This document shows positions 44,591 through 52,567 of a stretch of 64,000 bases of DNA, in pieces. Both the position numbers and the translations under genes were made by a program. Under the pieces are notes generated by a model, which had not been told where the DNA came from, did no database searches, and worked only from the letters and a program-made list of their open reading frames with translations. The DNA is taken from assembly GCA_965249745.1 (NCBI GenBank), contig OZ252252.1:1488001-1552000 (forward strand). Reading direction: 5' to 3'. Numbering within the stretch: position 1 is the stretch's first letter; every line of letters begins with the position of its first letter. The DNA is from JANYHH01 sp965249745. GTDB lineage: Bacteria; Deinococcota; Deinococci; Deinococcales; JAAFIG01.

Positions 44591-46555
44591 ATGGCATTGC
44601 TCGGTGAACTCTCCGTTTTGATCGCCCTGACGCTCTGCGTCTGGGGCGTCTTTGCCTCGTGGCGCGCCGGTCGTAGCGGGGATGCCCGTCTGGAAACCAC
44701 CGCACGTCGTACCGCCGGACTGGTCTTCCTGTTCTCGAGCGGCGCGATGATCGTGCTCTGGGTGGCGCTTCTAACGAACGATACGAGCGTGCGTTACGTC
44801 GCCAATCACAGCGCCAGTACCTCGCCGCTGTGGGTCAAACTCGTGAGCCTTTGGGGGGCTTTGGAGGGGAGCATCCTGCTGTGGGCGTGGTTGCTGGCGG
44901 GTTTCGCGCTGCTGGTGGCGCTGCTGGCGAAGGCGGATAGCCTTCGCCCCTACGCGCTGGGAACCCTGCTGGCGATTCTGACGTTTTTCCTCTTGGTCAA
45001 CGCCAGCGTCGGCAGCCCGTTCATTGGCGTGCCGATTCCGCCCGTGGACGGGCGCGGCCCGAATGCCTTGCTGCAAAACCACTGGATGTTCGCGGTTCAT
45101 CCGGTGCTGATGTACATTGGTTTCGTGGGCTTGAGCGTGCCGTTCGCCTACGCGGTCGCCGCACTTGTGACCGGCCGACTCGGTGAGGAGTGGCTGGTGC
45201 AGACGCGCCGCTGGAGCCTGACCGCCTGGATTTTTCTCAGCGCCGCGATCATCGCGGGCGGCTGGTGGTCGTATGAGGTCCTCGGCTGGGGCGGGTATTG
45301 GGCGTGGGACCCGGTAGAGAACGCCAGCATCGTGCCGTGGTTTATGGCGACCGCCTACCTTCACAGCCTGCAAATCCAGGAGCGTCGCCGGATGCTGAAA
45401 GGCTGGAATTTAGGCTTGATCGTGGCAGCCTTCACCAGCACCCTGCTGGGAACCTTTTTAACGCGAAGCGGCGTGGTGCAGAGCGTTCACAGCTTCACCC
45501 GCACGCCGATCGGGCCCGTCTTCTTCGCGTTCTTCACCCTGGTCCTAATTGCCACCTTGATCCTGGCGTACCGCCGCCTGCCGCAAATCCGCGACGAACA
45601 CCAACTGGACAGCCCAGTCTCGAGGGAGGGTGCGTTTCTGACCGGGAATCTGCTGTTCAGCAGTTTCGCCTTCACGGTCGTGGTCGGGACGCTCTTTCCG
45701 GTCTTCGTCGAGGCGTTCACCGGCGCGAAGACAAGCGTCGGACCGCCGTTCTTCAACGCGGTCGGGATTCCGCTCGGGTTGGGGATTCTGGCCTTGCAGG
45801 CGATGGGACCGGCATTGACCTGGCGACGCGCCACCGGGGAGACCCTGCGGCAGAATTTGATGCTGCCCGCGATCCTGGCGCTGATGATGGGTGTGGTCGC
45901 GTTCGTTCTCGGGGTGCATCTCTGGAGTGTGCTGCTGACGATCATCCTGAGCTTCTTCAATATCTTCGTCGTGGTGCGCCTGACCGCCAAAGCGGTTCGC
46001 GCCCGAACCAAGGCGAACCGTCAAAACCCGGTCTCGGCGCTCGGGGATTTACTGAACTTGTTCCCGCGCCGTTACGGGGCGTACATCGCGCACCTCGGCG
46101 TGGTCGTGGTTGCCCTGGGGGTAGCCTTCAGCGGCGGGTACAAATCCGAGGCGCAGCTCAGCTTTCAGCGCGGTCAGACCCAGACGGTCATGGGGCATCG
46201 CGTGACGTTCAACGGCATCGCCGGGCGCAAGGAATCCGACCGCGATGTCACGGCCGCCGACCTGACCCTGGACGGCGGCAAGTTCTACCCGCGCCAGAAC
46301 AATTACCGCCTGCAACAGACCACGGTCTCGAGTCCGGCGATTCAATATCATCTGCTGGGTGATTTCTACGCGGTTTTCCTAGAAAGTGACGACAGCGGTT
46401 CTCAGGTCGGCCTGAAGTTCATCAGCAGTCCCCTGGTGAGTTGGATCTGGGTCGGTGGGCTGATCCTGGTGGTCGGCGCGGGGCTGACGCTGATCCCGAG
46501 CGTCGTCGGCGAAGCTCGAGTCAAAACCAGCGCTGTCTCAGTTGCCACCGATTGA
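44591..46555 (+). CDS. ccmF: Cytochrome c heme lyase subunit CcmF
   Basis: A 654-residue integral protein with about 14-15 membrane helices that attaches heme to apocytochrome c. The WWD-type domain reads GGWWSYEVLGWGGYWAWDPV then ENASIVPWFMATAYLH, flanked by conserved His residues (NHWMFAVHPVLMYIG and LTRSGVVQSVHSF). A periplasmic soluble domain (about 530-625) precedes the last helix. TGAGG lies upstream of the ATG. It is the usual length for CcmF. Confidence 0.95.
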   Translation: MALLGELSVLIALTLCVWGVFASWRAGRSGDARLETTARRTAGLVFLFSSGAMIVLWVALLTNDTSVRYVANHSASTSPLWVKLVSLWGALEGSILLWAWLLAGFALLVALLAKADSLRPYALGTLLAILTFFLLVNASVGSPFIGVPIPPVDGRGPNALLQNHWMFAVHPVLMYIGFVGLSVPFAYAVAALVTGRLGEEWLVQTRRWSLTAWIFLSAAIIAGGWWSYEVLGWGGYWAWDPVENASIVPWFMATAYLHSLQIQERRRMLKGWNLGLIVAAFTSTLLGTFLTRSGVVQSVHSFTRTPIGPVFFAFFTLVLIATLILAYRRLPQIRDEHQLDSPVSREGAFLTGNLLFSSFAFTVVVGTLFPVFVEAFTGAKTSVGPPFFNAVGIPLGLGILALQAMGPALTWRRATGETLRQNLMLPAILALMMGVVAFVLGVHLWSVLLTIILSFFNIFVVVRLTAKAVRARTKANRQNPVSALGDLLNLFPRRYGAYIAHLGVVVVALGVAFSGGYKSEAQLSFQRGQTQTVMGHRVTFNGIAGRKESDRDVTAADLTLDGGKFYPRQNNYRLQQTTVSSPAIQYHLLGDFYAVFLESDDSGSQVGLKFISSPLVSWIWVGGLILVVGAGLTLIPSVVGEARVKTSAVSVATD

Positions 46556-46580
46556 AATTAGAAACCTTGAGGTATTTGTC

Positions 46581-47117
46581 ATGAATCCCAACCTTCGTAA
46601 AATCCTGATACCTGCCGTGATCGTCGTGCTGTTGGGCGGGCTGTTCGCGGCGCTGCTGCGGCCCGCCGATACGGGGAATACCAGCACGGCCGCCGTGGCA
46701 GGGAAACCCGCGCCGGACTTTACACTCACCACGCTCGAGGGGAAGACCGTCAGCCTAGCGCAGTTCAAGGGCAAACCGGTCGTGCTGAACTTCTTTGCCT
46801 CGTGGTGCGTGCCGTGCAAGGACGAAGCGCCGATGATCTCGCAGGCGGCCAAGGATTTTAAGGACGTGGTGTTCCTGGGCGTGGCGTACAACGACAAGCT
46901 GCCAAAGACCAAAGAGTTCCGCGATACCTACAACCTGTCGTTCCCAATCGCGGTGGACAACGACAGCGACCTCGGTCGGACGAGCGTCAAGTACGCCCTG
47001 TTCGGCGTGCCGGAGACATTCTTCATTGACCGCCAGGGGGTCGTCCAGAAGCACGACCCGCAACCGATTAGCCGCGCCCAACTCGAGGCGGGTCTGAAGA
47101 CCATCGGGGCGATTTGA
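46581..47117 (+). CDS. ccmG: Thiol-disulfide reductase CcmG (DsbE/TlpA-like)
   Basis: A 178-residue membrane-anchored thioredoxin that keeps apocytochrome cysteines reduced. One helix (about 7-27) is followed by the thioredoxin fold with active site FFASWCVPCKDEAP and the CcmG-type VAYNDKLPKTKEF insert; cis-Pro is in GVPETFFIDRQG. ATG 46581 has GAGG upstream; the frame from 46542 overlaps ccmF. Electrons probably come from CcdA (37446). Its stop overlaps the ccmH start (TGATG). Confidence 0.93.
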   Translation: MNPNLRKILIPAVIVVLLGGLFAALLRPADTGNTSTAAVAGKPAPDFTLTTLEGKTVSLAQFKGKPVVLNFFASWCVPCKDEAPMISQAAKDFKDVVFLGVAYNDKLPKTKEFRDTYNLSFPIAVDNDSDLGRTSVKYALFGVPETFFIDRQGVVQKHDPQPISRAQLEAGLKTIGAI

Positions 47118-47569
47118 TGCGGAAAGCAGTCTCGAGGATTTGCGCCTTGTTTATGGTGCTGCTCGTCTCGAGTGTGCTGGCACAGACCCCGGCTGACGAT
47201 TCGACGCGGGCGATTGGCTCCACGCTGAAATGCCCGGTCTGCAACGGCTTGTCCATCACCGAATCCCCGAGCGATTTTGCCCGCAGTATGCTCGAAGAGG
47301 TGCGCTCGCAGGTCAAGGCGGGCAAGTCTCCGACTGAGATCAAGGCGTTCTTTATCGGGCGCTACGGTGAGAGCGTGCTGCTCTCGCCGCCGTTCTCCGG
47401 GCTGACGCTGCTGGTCTGGCTGTTGCCGCTCGCCGCGCTCGGGCTGGGCGGCTGGGGTTTGGCGGGGTACCTGCGTCGCGCCAGCCAGCCGAAACCCTTG
47501 GAACCCATAGACGCCGCGCTTTTAGAGCGGGTGCGTTCCTTGCGTGACGACTCGAGGAGGCAAGCGTGA
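47117..47569 (+). CDS. ccmH: Cytochrome c maturation protein CcmH
   Basis: A 150-residue protein with a signal peptide (ends VLAQ), the redox motif STLKCPVCNGLSI, and a C-terminal membrane helix (about 95-118). CcmH reduces or holds apocytochrome CXXCH thiols for CcmF. It starts on the ccmG stop (TGATG) and overlaps the next gene by GTGA; GGAGG for that gene is embedded in its 3' end. Confidence 0.92.
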   Translation: MRKAVSRICALFMVLLVSSVLAQTPADDSTRAIGSTLKCPVCNGLSITESPSDFARSMLEEVRSQVKAGKSPTEIKAFFIGRYGESVLLSPPFSGLTLLVWLLPLAALGLGGWGLAGYLRRASQPKPLEPIDAALLERVRSLRDDSRRQA

Positions 47570-48651
47570 CCGTCTGGTACGTGCTGCTGGGTGTGCTGGC
47601 ACTGGCGGGGGTTCTGTACGCGCTGCTGCCCATGCGCTCCGCCTCAAAACTGATCCACGGCAAATCCGAGCGCGAGGAGTTGCAGGACGAACTGAACACA
47701 TCCCTGAAACAGATAGGTGACCTGGAGCGATCCCGCGCCGACGGCGAGCTTGACCCCGAGGAGTTCGAGCGCCTGAAACTGGCGGATGAAACCAGAGCTG
47801 CCCGGTTGTTAGAGCGCCTCGAACAACTCCCCGAAGCGCAGCCCGTTTCACTCCCTGGCCGCTCGAGACCCGCGCTCTGGCTCATTGGGCTGGCGGTCGT
47901 GTTCGGCGGCTTCTCCGTACTGGCTGTGCCGTCGCTGCAACGCTTGGCGCTCCCGGAGAACGAGGCGAAGTTCTACGACAACAGCCAGCAACTCCTCGCT
48001 TTTGAGGCGCAACTGACCCGCGAGGCGGACACGCTGGGGAAGCCAAAACTCGAGACGCTGGCACTGTACGGTGATCTAGCCTGGTCCATGCAGGACTGGA
48101 ACCGGGCCGCGCCCGCCTACAGCGCGATTCTGCGCTTAGACCCGACCAACATCGTCGCCGTCAGCCGCTATGGGCAACTGCTGTTCTTCAGCGGCGAGAA
48201 CGATCAAGCCCTGCCGCTCCTGCAAGCCGCCGCCAAGCTGAACAACCCTGAGGCGATGCTGACGCTTGGGAACCTGTTGTTCAGCGCCAAGAACGATCCT
48301 CAGGGCGCGTTGAACGTCTGGCAGCAGTACCAGCAGGTCACCGGCAAGGACGCCGCACCTCGAGTCGTAGAATTGATCGCCGCCGCCAAGAAGCGCCTGC
48401 AAGCCACGGCCACGGCTGATCCCGGCGCTCAGGTGTTCGCCGCGAACTGCGCCACCTGCCACGGCGCGGAAGCCCAGGGCATCGCGGGGAACGGTCCCAA
48501 TTTGATCGCCTCGAGCAACGCCCGGAGTCCCGCCTTCGTGACCCGTCAGGTCAAGCAGGGCAGCCGGAACGGGAAGATGCCCGCCTTCCCGCAACTGAGC
48601 CAAGCTCAACTCGAGGCGGTCGTGAAATTCGTGACTGCCCTAAAACCGTGA
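47566..48651 (+). CDS. CcmI-like TPR protein fused to a cytochrome c domain
   Basis: A 361-residue fusion. The first half is CcmI: helix 3-22, coil with the leucine/arginine-rich QIGDLERSRADGELDPEEFE, second helix about 104-122, then TPR-like repeats (about 150-275; LALYGDLAWSMQDWNRAAPA, LTLGNLLFSAKNDPQGALNV). CcmI ushers apocytochrome to CcmF-CcmH. The C-terminal domain (about 287-361) is a small class I cytochrome c with CATCH heme site at C295/C298/H299 and a probable Met ligand in GKMPAFPQL. The assembly factor thus carries a substrate of its own pathway. SD GGAGG precedes GTG 47566. Confidence 0.85.
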   Translation: MTVWYVLLGVLALAGVLYALLPMRSASKLIHGKSEREELQDELNTSLKQIGDLERSRADGELDPEEFERLKLADETRAARLLERLEQLPEAQPVSLPGRSRPALWLIGLAVVFGGFSVLAVPSLQRLALPENEAKFYDNSQQLLAFEAQLTREADTLGKPKLETLALYGDLAWSMQDWNRAAPAYSAILRLDPTNIVAVSRYGQLLFFSGENDQALPLLQAAAKLNNPEAMLTLGNLLFSAKNDPQGALNVWQQYQQVTGKDAAPRVVELIAAAKKRLQATATADPGAQVFAANCATCHGAEAQGIAGNGPNLIASSNARSPAFVTRQVKQGSRNGKMPAFPQLSQAQLEAVVKFVTALKP

Positions 48652-49217
48652 GCATGTCCGAACCCAGGAAGCCTGTCACCACCTCGCGGCGCAGGCTTCT
48701 GGAGCTGTGGTGGGTCGCGCCGGTCGCGGCTGTGGGGGGGTTCTTCGCCTGGTTCGGGGTTCGCAGTTACCGGATTCTCCTCGGGAAGCCCACGCCGTCG
48801 GACGTGCCGCGCTTCAAACCGGGTGCGACCGTCAACGTCGCCCGGCTCGAGGCGTTGCCCGCGCTGTGGGACGCGATGGCGTTTCAGTACGGTGGCATCG
48901 CTGCCGTGTTGATTCGCGTGCAGAGGTCGCAACCGGGCGGGCTGAGCGTAGGGAATAAACACTTCATCGCGCTCTCCAAGGTCTGCACCCACCTGGGTTG
49001 CAACTGCGAATTGATTCGCAGCCCCGAAATCGCTTCAATGGCGTACAAGTACCGCCCCGAGTTCAATCATCCCGTGCTGGGTTGCGCCTGCCACTTCAGC
49101 GCCTTCGACCCGGAGCTGGCTGGAAAGAGCGTCAGCGGTCCCGCACTGGACCCGCTGCCGAGAATTCAATTGCAGGCTCGAGGAGACGAGATCGTGGCGG
49201 TCGGACTCGAGGGTTAA
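48648..49217 (+). CDS. Rieske 2Fe-2S protein, Tat-anchored
   Basis: A 189-residue Rieske protein. A twin-arginine stretch (TTSRRRLLELWW) precedes one membrane helix (about 20-40). Cluster ligands are in KVCTHLGCNCE and LGCACHFSAFDP, the CxH and CxxH pairs of high-potential Rieske centres. GTG 48648 overlaps the preceding stop; ATG 48654 is possible. At the end of the ccm operon it probably serves a cytochrome bc-type or alternative complex III chain, with the cytochrome c fusion as possible partner. No cytochrome b gene is in the window. Confidence 0.88.
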   Translation: MSMSEPRKPVTTSRRRLLELWWVAPVAAVGGFFAWFGVRSYRILLGKPTPSDVPRFKPGATVNVARLEALPALWDAMAFQYGGIAAVLIRVQRSQPGGLSVGNKHFIALSKVCTHLGCNCELIRSPEIASMAYKYRPEFNHPVLGCACHFSAFDPELAGKSVSGPALDPLPRIQLQARGDEIVAVGLEG

Positions 49218-49238
49218 TCGTCCCGGAGCGGAGAGCGA

Positions 49239-49697
49239 TTATCGAATTCGTTTTAACGTACAACCATCTTTCAGGGTGCGCGACGTACCATCGGCAATGA
49301 AACCAGCGAAGCCTGTTGTCGTTTGCTCGAGGTTTTCCGCGTAATGCACTTCGCACGAGACGAAATCGTACTTCTCATCACTGAGCCAAAAGTACGTCAA
49401 AAAGAGGTTTGAACTTAATAACACCTCGCCTAAACCACGGCGCACGCCGTTGGTGGTTGAGAAGTGTCCTTCAACTCCGCTGGAGTCCGATGTCGGCGCT
49501 CCTTTGAGCTGGAAGTTGGTCGTGATCATTCCCTTGGCAGTGGTGAGTTGCGCCTCCCAGAGTTCTCCGCTTTTGATCGGAAACATCGAAGCTGAAGTCG
49601 TGCCTCGGTTGTAACAAGCCGTCATTGACACGAGGAAAGCACCGCTTACCAACCACGGTTGCCAGCTCTGTAAAAACCCCGCTCGAGCTTGCCTCAT
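49239..49697 (-). CDS. Hypothetical lipoprotein, 152 residues
   Basis: An N-terminal signal with lipobox SMTAC (Cys 28) marks an exported lipoprotein. The mature part has beta-rich repeats (SGELWEAQLTTAKGMITTNF, VRRGLGEVLLSSNLFLTYFW) and three further Cys. I do not recognise the family. ATG 49697 overlaps the aroG stop (ATGA), so it is translationally coupled to a biosynthetic gene, which is odd for a lipoprotein. It ends 22 bp from the Rieske gene, convergent. Confidence 0.75.
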   Translation of the reverse strand: MRQARAGFLQSWQPWLVSGAFLVSMTACYNRGTTSASMFPIKSGELWEAQLTTAKGMITTNFQLKGAPTSDSSGVEGHFSTTNGVRRGLGEVLLSSNLFLTYFWLSDEKYDFVSCEVHYAENLEQTTTGFAGFIADGTSRTLKDGCTLKRIR

Positions 49698-50767
49698 TTA
49701 GCGCTGACCGTCTGCTGCACGCGCCGCGCTCGCACGCCCGCCGCCAGCGTCTCGAGCACGCGCACGGTGGCGTCCCAGTCTATGCAGGCATCGGTGACAC
49801 TCTGCCCGTAAGTGAGCGGCTTTCCTGGAATCAAATCCTGACGCCCGGCGACCAGATTACTTTCCAGCATCACACCAATGATTCGTGTGTCACCCGCCTC
49901 GAGTTGCGAGGCGATGTTTTCAGCGACCAGAATCTGGTTCAGGTGATTCTTGGAGCTGTTCCCGTGGGAGCAGTCAATCATCAGTCGCGGGGCCAACCCC
50001 GCCCGGCTGATCTCAGCGGCGGCCGCGTTCACGCCGTCTGCGTCGTAATTGGGCTGCTTGCCGCCGCGCAGAATGACATGGCAATCCTCGTTGCCGGAGG
50101 TGCTGACAATCGCGCTGTGCCCGCCCTTCGTGACCGATAGGAAATGATGCGGCTGGCTCGAGGCTTTGATCGCGTCCACCGCGATCTTGACATTGCCATC
50201 GGTGCCGTTCTTGAATCCGACCGGGCAGCTCAACCCGCTCGCCAGTTCACGATGCACCTGGGATTCGGTGGTGCGCGCCCCAATCGCGCCCCAACTGATC
50301 AGGTCCGCGTAGTATTGCGGGCTGATCGCGTCCAGGTACTCGGTTCCGGCAGGCACACCGAGTTCGTTGATTTGCAGCAATAATTCGCGTGCGATCTTCA
50401 ACCCATCGTTGATTCTGAACGACCCGTCCATGCCAGGATCGTTAATCAAACCCTTCCAGCCAACGGTCGTGCGCGGCTTCTCAAAGTACACGCGCATGAC
50501 GATCTCCAAGCTGTCCCGGTGCCGCTCGAGTTCCACTTTGAGGCGTTCAGCGTACTCCAGGGCCGCTTTCGGATCGTGGATGCTGCACGGTCCGACGACC
50601 ACGATGACGCGATCATCCATGCCGTGCAAAATGCGGTGCATCGCGTTCCGGGCGTTGAAAGCAACGGTGGCCGCGGGTTCCGAAACCGGGAATTCGCGCA
50701 GCAAATGCGACGGCGGGGCGAGTTCCAGGATTTCACGAATTCTCAAGTCATCGGTTTGTTGCGGCAT
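49694..50767 (-). CDS. aroG: 3-deoxy-7-phosphoheptulonate (DAHP) synthase, class I
   Basis: First enzyme of the shikimate pathway, joining phosphoenolpyruvate and erythrose 4-phosphate. The 357-residue protein is the AroF/G/H type: VVVGPCSIHDPKAALEYAER, MRVYFEKPRTTVGWKGLIND, GARTTESQVHRELASGL, GFKNGTDGNVKIA, HVILRGGKQPNYD, DCSHGNSSK. Which aromatic amino acid inhibits it cannot be told; the leader peptide points to phenylalanine and tyrosine. SD AAAGGA precedes ATG 50767. Expression is probably controlled by the attenuator at 50797-50866. Confidence 0.95.
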   Translation of the reverse strand: MPQQTDDLRIREILELAPPSHLLREFPVSEPAATVAFNARNAMHRILHGMDDRVIVVVGPCSIHDPKAALEYAERLKVELERHRDSLEIVMRVYFEKPRTTVGWKGLINDPGMDGSFRINDGLKIARELLLQINELGVPAGTEYLDAISPQYYADLISWGAIGARTTESQVHRELASGLSCPVGFKNGTDGNVKIAVDAIKASSQPHHFLSVTKGGHSAIVSTSGNEDCHVILRGGKQPNYDADGVNAAAAEISRAGLAPRLMIDCSHGNSSKNHLNQILVAENIASQLEAGDTRIIGVMLESNLVAGRQDLIPGKPLTYGQSVTDACIDWDATVRVLETLAAGVRARRVQQTVSAK

Positions 50768-50796
50768 GGGCTAATCCTTTCGGGAGAGGCGAAAAT

Positions 50797-50825
50797 AAAA
50801 AACCGCCGAGGCGTTCCCCGGCGGT
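50797..50825 (-). terminator. aroG leader attenuator (intrinsic terminator)
   Basis: On the reverse strand ACCGCCG (50825-50819) pairs with CGGCGGT (50808-50802), extended by a G-U and two G-C pairs to a 4-nt loop, followed by UUUUUA. It lies 30 nt before the aroG ATG. Its 5' arm is part of CACCGCCGGG (50826-50817), which is exactly complementary over 10 bp to CCCGGCGGTG (50866-50857) inside the leader peptide, forming an antiterminator that excludes the terminator. Confidence 0.88.
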
Positions 50826-50844
50826 GCTGAACGTTCATATACGG

Positions 50845-50910
50845 TTACGCTGCTTTCACCGCCGGGCGAAAGAGAGACACGTACGCATAAAAAGGCGAAA
50901 GCTGACTCAT
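50845..50910 (-). CDS. aroG leader peptide rich in Phe and Tyr
   Basis: ATG 50910 opens a 21-codon frame beginning MSQLSPFYAYVSLF and ending VKAA then TAA at 50845. Phe 7, Tyr 8, Tyr 10 and Phe 14 form the control region. The codons after Phe 14 (CGC CCG GCG GTG) are the antiterminator strand, so a ribosome that runs through covers it and allows termination, while a ribosome stalled for charged Phe- or Tyr-tRNA leaves it free. The ATG is 9 nt past a -10 box, so the peptide is probably leaderless. Confidence 0.82.
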   Translation of the reverse strand: MSQLSPFYAYVSLFRPAVKAA

Positions 50911-50919
50911 CTGAGCGTC

Positions 50920-50949
50920 ACTGTATCTCGAGACTCGTAAAAATTGCAA
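50920..50949 (-). promoter_or_regulatory. aroG promoter
   Basis: Reverse-strand TTGCAA (50944-50949), 18-bp spacer, TACAGT (50920-50925). The likely start of transcription is within 2-3 nt of the leader-peptide ATG. Confidence 0.7.
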
Positions 50950-51059
50950 GCCGGGAGCGAGTTGCGCTGTCACATACGCTGACAGGCTCGGCTCGAGTTA
51001 GGCTGTACGCCGTGAGTTGATCGCAGTCGCACCTCGGCTCAGCTCACCAGTCAAGTGCT

Positions 51060-51722
51060 TCATGGTGCAGCCTGCTCGACTTGAAGGAGACATACAAAAT
51101 GGGGTTTCCCGCGTTTCCCAGCACGGTTCACGTTTGAAAGCGCCGTGTAACGACCCATCACACGCCGCAGTTCAGAACGCATATCCCTAGCTTGGGTCGC
51201 CTCCAGAGACAACATCCCCCAGTGATTGCAAATCCGTCCATCCTCGAGATCGTCGCTGCCAGGGAGGATGTCTGTGTGCAAGATGCTGTTCATTCGTTGA
51301 ATCCGAACGTGCCAGCCAGCGGTGTGCTGACGAGCGCTGATGGACAATGAACGGTACACTTCAGGCCAGAACCCAGCTTGATGAATCGCCAGTAACGCCT
51401 CGTCAGACTCGACGGGAACCAGCTCGAGCGGAAAAGTAAACGTATCCGCGCACGCACGATAAATCGGTGATTGATATCGCCCACGCTTTTCGATGCGCAC
51501 CACAGCGATCAATCCCATCTCGAGTAACCGGCTGATCCAGTAACTCATCTTGGTTTTGCCAACCCCTAAGAGCTTGGCGGCCTCAGCCAAGCTGACTTCA
51601 GCAGCCATGAACGGGCGTAAAACACTGTTTTTGCTGCTGTTGACCAGAAAAAGCGCGGTCTCCCTGTCATTGATCCGTGCTTCCGAAGGGACTGCTTTGA
51701 TCTCCATTTGTAACGCGTTCAT
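51060..51722 (-). CDS. Winged-helix transcriptional regulator
   Basis: A 220-residue regulator with an N-terminal winged HTH (about 30-90: LRPFMAAEVSLAEAAKLLGV, KTKMSYWISRLLEMGLIAVV, RRGRYQSPIYRA-like wing). The C-terminal region (about 95-220) has no motif I can name. AAGGGG lies 7 nt before ATG 51722. It is divergent from the secreted cluster at 51878-56791 with a 155-bp gap and could control it. No ligand-binding motif is visible. Confidence 0.78.
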   Translation of the reverse strand: MNALQMEIKAVPSEARINDRETALFLVNSSKNSVLRPFMAAEVSLAEAAKLLGVGKTKMSYWISRLLEMGLIAVVRIEKRGRYQSPIYRACADTFTFPLELVPVESDEALLAIHQAGFWPEVYRSLSISARQHTAGWHVRIQRMNSILHTDILPGSDDLEDGRICNHWGMLSLEATQARDMRSELRRVMGRYTALSNVNRAGKRGKPHFVCLLQVEQAAP

Positions 51723-51877
51723 GTCTAGCCCCTTTCCGTCGCCTGCTGACCAGCGTCTCGAGGCAAGGGCAGCACCGATGAGCGTTCAAGAAAAGCCATT
51801 GTTTTTGAACGTTGAAATCCATACGCTTCGGTTCAGCGTCTCGCACCACCTTACAGGACGTTCCCTAGGGAGTCTCT

Positions 51878-52459
51878 ATGAAAAAAGCCATCTTGCAAGG
51901 GTCAATCATGGCGCTTCTTGGCTTCGCTGTGACCGCTTGCGGAAGCACAATGGGCGTCGTACCACCCACGGTCACTGGGGCTGATGCTGGAAAACAAGTG
52001 AAAACCCAACTGGTCGCTGGGGGTGGAAGTTGCTGGACGGATGAAGACGACGCGGCCGTTTGTGATGGTGGGGGTGGCGACGGTGGAACGCCTACCCCTC
52101 CACCCGAGGTCGTACCCCCAGTGACCGTGCCAGAACCGTTGCCCCCATTGCCGCCAGCCCCACCGATCAACGAGATGGACCCGCCTTTGGGACCTGAAGA
52201 ACTCGGTTTTCAGAACGAGGTAGATCGTTACAGAATGCAGCCCGCGTTCTATGGAGGGTTGATGGGAGCCTGTGGTTTTTCCACAACCTTTAGCGATGGC
52301 GTAACTTGGAATGTCGAGGTGTTCATGTCACCCGTTCTGGATTACGCACGAGTGGACATCGTGCAGCTTGCGCCGTACCGCCGACCCTCGTACATCAATG
52401 TCAGCGTCCCTTACGCCGAGGGCTTGTGTGACCGCTTCGCTAGCAATTGGCGAAATTGA
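51878..52459 (+). CDS. Hypothetical Pro-rich lipoprotein
   Basis: A 193-residue lipoprotein (lipobox VTAC, Cys 21). Residues about 60-105 are a low-complexity Gly/Asp/Pro tether (GGGGDGGTPTPPPEVVPP); the C-terminal 90 residues form a Cys-containing domain (QPAFYGGLMGACGFSTTFSD and AEGLCDRFASNW) I do not recognise. GGGAG precedes ATG 51878. It is followed 108 bp later by the subtilisin-like lipoprotein, so the two may be cotranscribed surface proteins. Confidence 0.72.
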   Translation: MKKAILQGSIMALLGFAVTACGSTMGVVPPTVTGADAGKQVKTQLVAGGGSCWTDEDDAAVCDGGGGDGGTPTPPPEVVPPVTVPEPLPPLPPAPPINEMDPPLGPEELGFQNEVDRYRMQPAFYGGLMGACGFSTTFSDGVTWNVEVFMSPVLDYARVDIVQLAPYRRPSYINVSVPYAEGLCDRFASNWRN

Positions 52460-52567
52460 AAAGGCTCGTCAAGACTTTTGTCTATCGAACTCATTCAGCA
52501 ACCCAGCAGATGCACTCGAGGCGAGAGCACACCCCTGGGTACGGCTTTCAATTCCGGGAGGTTCAAC

